7,365 nucleotides of DNA from Syntrophorhabdus sp. (GTDB taxonomy: Bacteria; Desulfobacterota; BSN033; UBA1163). The translations under genes were made by a program, and so were the position numbers. The notes under the pieces are model-generated. The model ran no database searches, was not told where the DNA came from, and worked only from the letters and a program-made list of their open reading frames with translations. Where the stretch lies: positions 1-7,365 of the forward strand of contig DYHU01000197.1 of assembly GCA_020724025.1 (NCBI GenBank), given 5' to 3'. Below are positions 6,338 to 7,365 of the stretch, piece after piece. The stretch's first letter is position 1. Each line of letters begins with the position of its first letter.

Positions 6338-6405
6338 GATAGATGGAGTTTTCCAACCCTGTAATTCCCCAACCCCCGATAGGCGGGGTTTTCCAACCCC
6401 GCCTT
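6331..6405 (+). repeat. REP class A tandem pair, units 3 and 4 (40-bp period)
   Basis: Unit 3 (6331-6370) is a decayed copy with GATAGATGGAG in place of GATAGGCGGGG. Unit 4 starts at 6371, again 40 bases on, and has the complete palindrome: AGGCGGGGTT (6381-6390), loop TTCC, AACCCCGCCT (6395-6404), a 10-bp perfect stem. Directly after it, TTGTCCCGCTTAT (6413-6425) resembles the right arm of class B and abuts the transposase stop codon. Confidence 0.85.
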
Positions 6406-6425
6406 GACAATCTTGTCCCGCTTAT

Positions 6426-6887
6426 TCAAAAGAATTTATCGAAATCAGTTTCTTTCCTATACGTTGTTGAGCTATAAACATAGTCCTCTGCGCGCGTCAC
6501 CATAGCTTTTCTAACCGGATTATCTTCAATATACTTCATTCTCGTTAGCGCTTTCTCTTCATTATCAAGGACGTAATCATAAAATCCACTCTGCCAAATT
6601 GAACCTCTTCTTCCAGATACTAAATTTATTCGTCTCGCCGAATATCCCTTAATCGATTTCACACATTCCGAAATATTTTTTTCTTTTGGGATGATAATGA
6701 AGTGAACATGGTCAGGCATTATAACAAACGATAAGAGATAATACCATTCCTGTTTCCTTCCAAACAAGATGGCTTCCAATACGATATCAGCTATAACAGT
6801 ATTGACGAATAAAGGTTCTCTTTTAAGGGCAACCGTTGTCACTAAATAGGGATATTCTCTGATATCGATGTGTTTGAGTTTTGGCAT
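6426..6887 (-). CDS. REP-associated tyrosine transposase (RAYT, IS200-like Y1 HUH family)
   Basis: A 153-residue member of the IS200-like Y1 transposase family. The HUH metal-binding motif is in FVIMPDHVHFIIIP (54-67), with H60 and H62. GSIWQSGFYDYVL (95-107) and MKYIEDNPVRKAMV (117-130) are typical of RAYTs. By alignment with the E. coli RAYT as I recall it (catalytic Y115 in the NPV helix), Y119 is the nucleophile. It lacks the companion TnpB of IS605 and is surrounded by REP palindromes, its expected substrates. The frame is complete and all catalytic residues are present, so it may be active. The ATG at 6885-6887 has no Shine-Dalgarno within reach, which suggests weak translation. A long hairpin begins 13 bases upstream. 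The gene is clearly AT-richer than argS. It reads toward argS, whose start lies 281 bases downstream across the palindrome array. The N-terminus (MPKLKHIDIREYPYLVTT) is at the natural beginning of the domain, so no upstream start is needed. Confidence 0.9.
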   Translation of the reverse strand: MPKLKHIDIREYPYLVTTVALKREPLFVNTVIADIVLEAILFGRKQEWYYLLSFVIMPDHVHFIIIPKEKNISECVKSIKGYSARRINLVSGRRGSIWQSGFYDYVLDNEEKALTRMKYIEDNPVRKAMVTRAEDYVYSSTTYRKETDFDKFF

Positions 6888-6899
6888 GATATTGATTTT

Positions 6900-6950
6900 T
6901 AGGCAGGGTTAGACTTCGTTGTGAGCTCAGTCGAACGAAAACCCTGCCTA
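6900..6950 (-). repeat. Long REP-like hairpin just upstream of the RAYT start codon
   Basis: TAGGCAGGGTT (6900-6910) pairs perfectly with AACCCTGCCTA (6940-6950). Inside, TTCGTT (6915-6920) pairs with AACGAA (6934-6939), and the self-complementary TGAGCTCA (6922-6929) lies near the tip. CTATC at 6948-6952 places the GATAG pentamer on the minus strand. The outer stem is a one-base-pair variant of the class A stem, with the short TTCC loop replaced by a 29-base insert. On the RAYT transcript it would fold 13 bases before the start codon. Confidence 0.75.
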
Positions 6951-7006
6951 TCGGTAATGGGTTGAATGTTGTCGCCTTATTTCCCTCTTTTTTCCAATGA
7001 CAATGA

Positions 7007-7088
7007 GATAGACGAGGTTTTCCAACCCCGTGATGATGAGTGCGCCTCCGATAGAAAATGCTGGCGGGACAGGAATGTCCCGCCTATC
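7007..7088. repeat. REP pair right of the RAYT gene: decayed class A plus inverted class B
   Basis: GATAGACGAGG (7007-7017) followed by TTTTCCAACCCCG is a class A unit with two substitutions in the 5' arm. GGCGGGACA (7063-7071) and TGTCCCGCC (7076-7084) are an intact class B palindrome followed by TATC. From 7016 onward the pair is identical to the left copy starting at 6229. Confidence 0.85.
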
Positions 7089-7124
7089 ATAATTTAACTC
7101 GCTTCGGTCATTTTCGTAATCCCC
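7016..7124. repeat. 109-bp perfect direct repeat, right copy
   Basis: Identical to 6229-6337. After the shared TAATCCCC the copies diverge: the left continues into GATAGATGGAG (a further class A unit), the right into CAACCCCGTAATTTCCCAACC, which is itself a decayed version of the class A linker. Confidence 0.95.
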
Positions 7125-7247
7125 CAACCCCGTAATTTCCCAACCACGTCTCGATGCTTGATTATTATTTTTGACAACCGAAAAGTCAAGAAATAGTCTA
7201 ATGCCTCAGTTATGGGGGGTAATTCCATCTCATTGATAGTAGGAGTC

Positions 7248-7277
7248 GATAGGCCACCGGCTCATAGAGCCTCTGGC
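7248..7277 (+). repeat. Degenerate GATAG-led hairpin
   Basis: GATAG (7248-7252) is followed directly by GCCA (7253-7256), a 2-base mismatch, GGCTC (7259-7263), loop ATA, GAGCC (7267-7271) and TGGC (7274-7277). The stem sequence is unlike classes A and B, but its placement right after GATAG is the same. It may be a diverged relative or a coincidence. Confidence 0.35.
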
Positions 7278-7283
7278 TCGGAG

Positions 7284-7340
7284 AGCGGGGTTTTCTAACC
7301 CCGCTTCCACTATAGGCGGGACAGGAATGTCCCGCCTATC
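7284..7340. repeat. REP pair: class A variant followed by inverted class B
   Basis: AGCGGGGTT (7284-7292) pairs with AACCCCGCT (7297-7305) around TTCT. The first base pair is A-T instead of G-C, a compensated change. Seven bases later, ATAGGCGGGACA (7312-7323) pairs with TGTCCCGCCTAT (7328-7339) around GGAA, a perfect 12-bp stem and the longest in the window. CTATC (7336-7340) places GATAG on the minus strand. Confidence 0.85.
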
Positions 7341-7365
7341 GGGTGTAATTAAATTTTTATCAGGA

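Larger units (their letters stand above)
6173..7340. mobile_element. RAYT gene embedded in a BIME-like array of REP palindromes
   Basis: This span combines a REP-associated tyrosine transposase gene with at least eight GC-rich short palindromes or their decayed forms. Class A reads on the plus strand with arms GGCGGGGTT/AACCCCGCC. Class B reads on the minus strand with arms GGCGGGACA/TGTCCCGCC. Both have TTCC loops. A-then-inverted-B pairs occur at 6220-6301, at 7007-7088 (A decayed) and at 7284-7340. A fourth, degenerate pair is at 6378-6424. Co-location of such a transposase with palindromes is the hallmark of RAYT-REP systems, in which the chromosomal enzyme cuts and joins single-stranded REP DNA. 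No IS200/IS605-type outer ends or TnpB gene are seen, so this is probably a domesticated locus rather than an autonomous insertion sequence. Confidence 0.65.
6888..7365. other. Non-coding region upstream of the RAYT gene
   Basis: These 478 bases hold no convincing gene on either strand. Contents are the hairpin at 6900-6950, an unstructured stretch (6953-7006), the right copy of the 109-bp repeat, an unassigned stretch (7125-7247), a GATAG-led hairpin at 7248-7277, and a terminal A-then-inverted-B REP pair (7284-7340). The last 25 bases are A/T-rich and could start the leader of a gene beyond the window. Confidence 0.6.

Noticed and set aside
6173..6405. Possible CRISPR array because of GC-rich repeats with a 40-base period
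   Set aside because: Only two pairs of units exist, the intervening sequence is itself repeated and not unique, the units recur in inverted orientation, and no cas gene is present. A REP/BIME array explains it better.
6338..7015. Autonomous IS200/IS605 insertion sequence
   Set aside because: No TnpB gene and no distinct left and right ends of that family. The palindromes occur on both sides in several copies, which fits a RAYT-REP locus instead.
7171..7199. Plus-strand promoter TTGACA with 17-base spacing to TAGTCT
   Set aside because: The -35 box is perfect but the -10 box is poor, and no gene is visible downstream within the window. It might serve a gene beyond the right edge.

Overview
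The window comes from a bacterial chromosome. Five genes are complete and one is cut at the left edge, and all six are read on the minus strand. The mix is a 3-hydroxyacyl-CoA dehydrogenase, a MEMO-family protein, a long ArgRS with a degenerate KMSKS loop, a GGDEF signalling protein, and intergenic DNA full of G/C-tract and short palindromic repeats. It suggests an uncultured anaerobic or syntrophic lineage such as Desulfobacterota (the former Deltaproteobacteria). That placement is an impression from gene style, not a measurement. Base composition is mixed: the GGDEF gene looks GC-richer, while the pseudouridine synthase and the transposase-like gene are visibly AT-richer.

Layout from left to right. 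Positions 1-425 hold the N-terminal half of a 3-hydroxybutyryl-CoA dehydrogenase-type enzyme. Its upstream region (464-550) holds two G/C-tract hairpins and two potential G-quadruplex motifs, one on each strand. Positions 689-1387 encode an RluA-type pseudouridine synthase, with a near-consensus sigma70-like promoter at 1527-1555. Positions 1729-3147 encode a REC-GAF-GGDEF diguanylate cyclase that starts at TTG behind a very strong Shine-Dalgarno sequence. Positions 3244-4089 encode a MEMO-like protein (AmmeMemoRadiSam protein B). Positions 4183-6144 encode arginyl-tRNA synthetase. argS, the MEMO gene and the GGDEF gene are separated by gaps of only about 95 bases and could be co-transcribed, although a hairpin sits in each gap. 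No shared pathway is evident, so this looks like housekeeping and signalling genes placed side by side.

The most interesting part is 6173-7340. An IS200-like REP-associated tyrosine transposase (RAYT, 6426-6887) lies inside an array of short palindromes. The palindromes fall into two classes, A and B. They share the outer stem GGCGGG/CCCGCC and a TTCC loop, but differ at three consecutive base pairs that change in a compensatory way. A lies on the plus strand and B on the minus strand, forming repeated A-then-inverted-B pairs that resemble the BIMEs of enterobacteria. A GATAG pentamer sits at the 5' base of most stems and is a candidate for the transposase recognition tetranucleotide/pentanucleotide. 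A perfect 109-bp direct repeat (6229-6337 and 7016-7124) brackets the transposase gene, and the array ends about 30 bases from the argS start codon. The RAYT-REP principle is known from gammaproteobacteria. I do not recognise this particular REP family.
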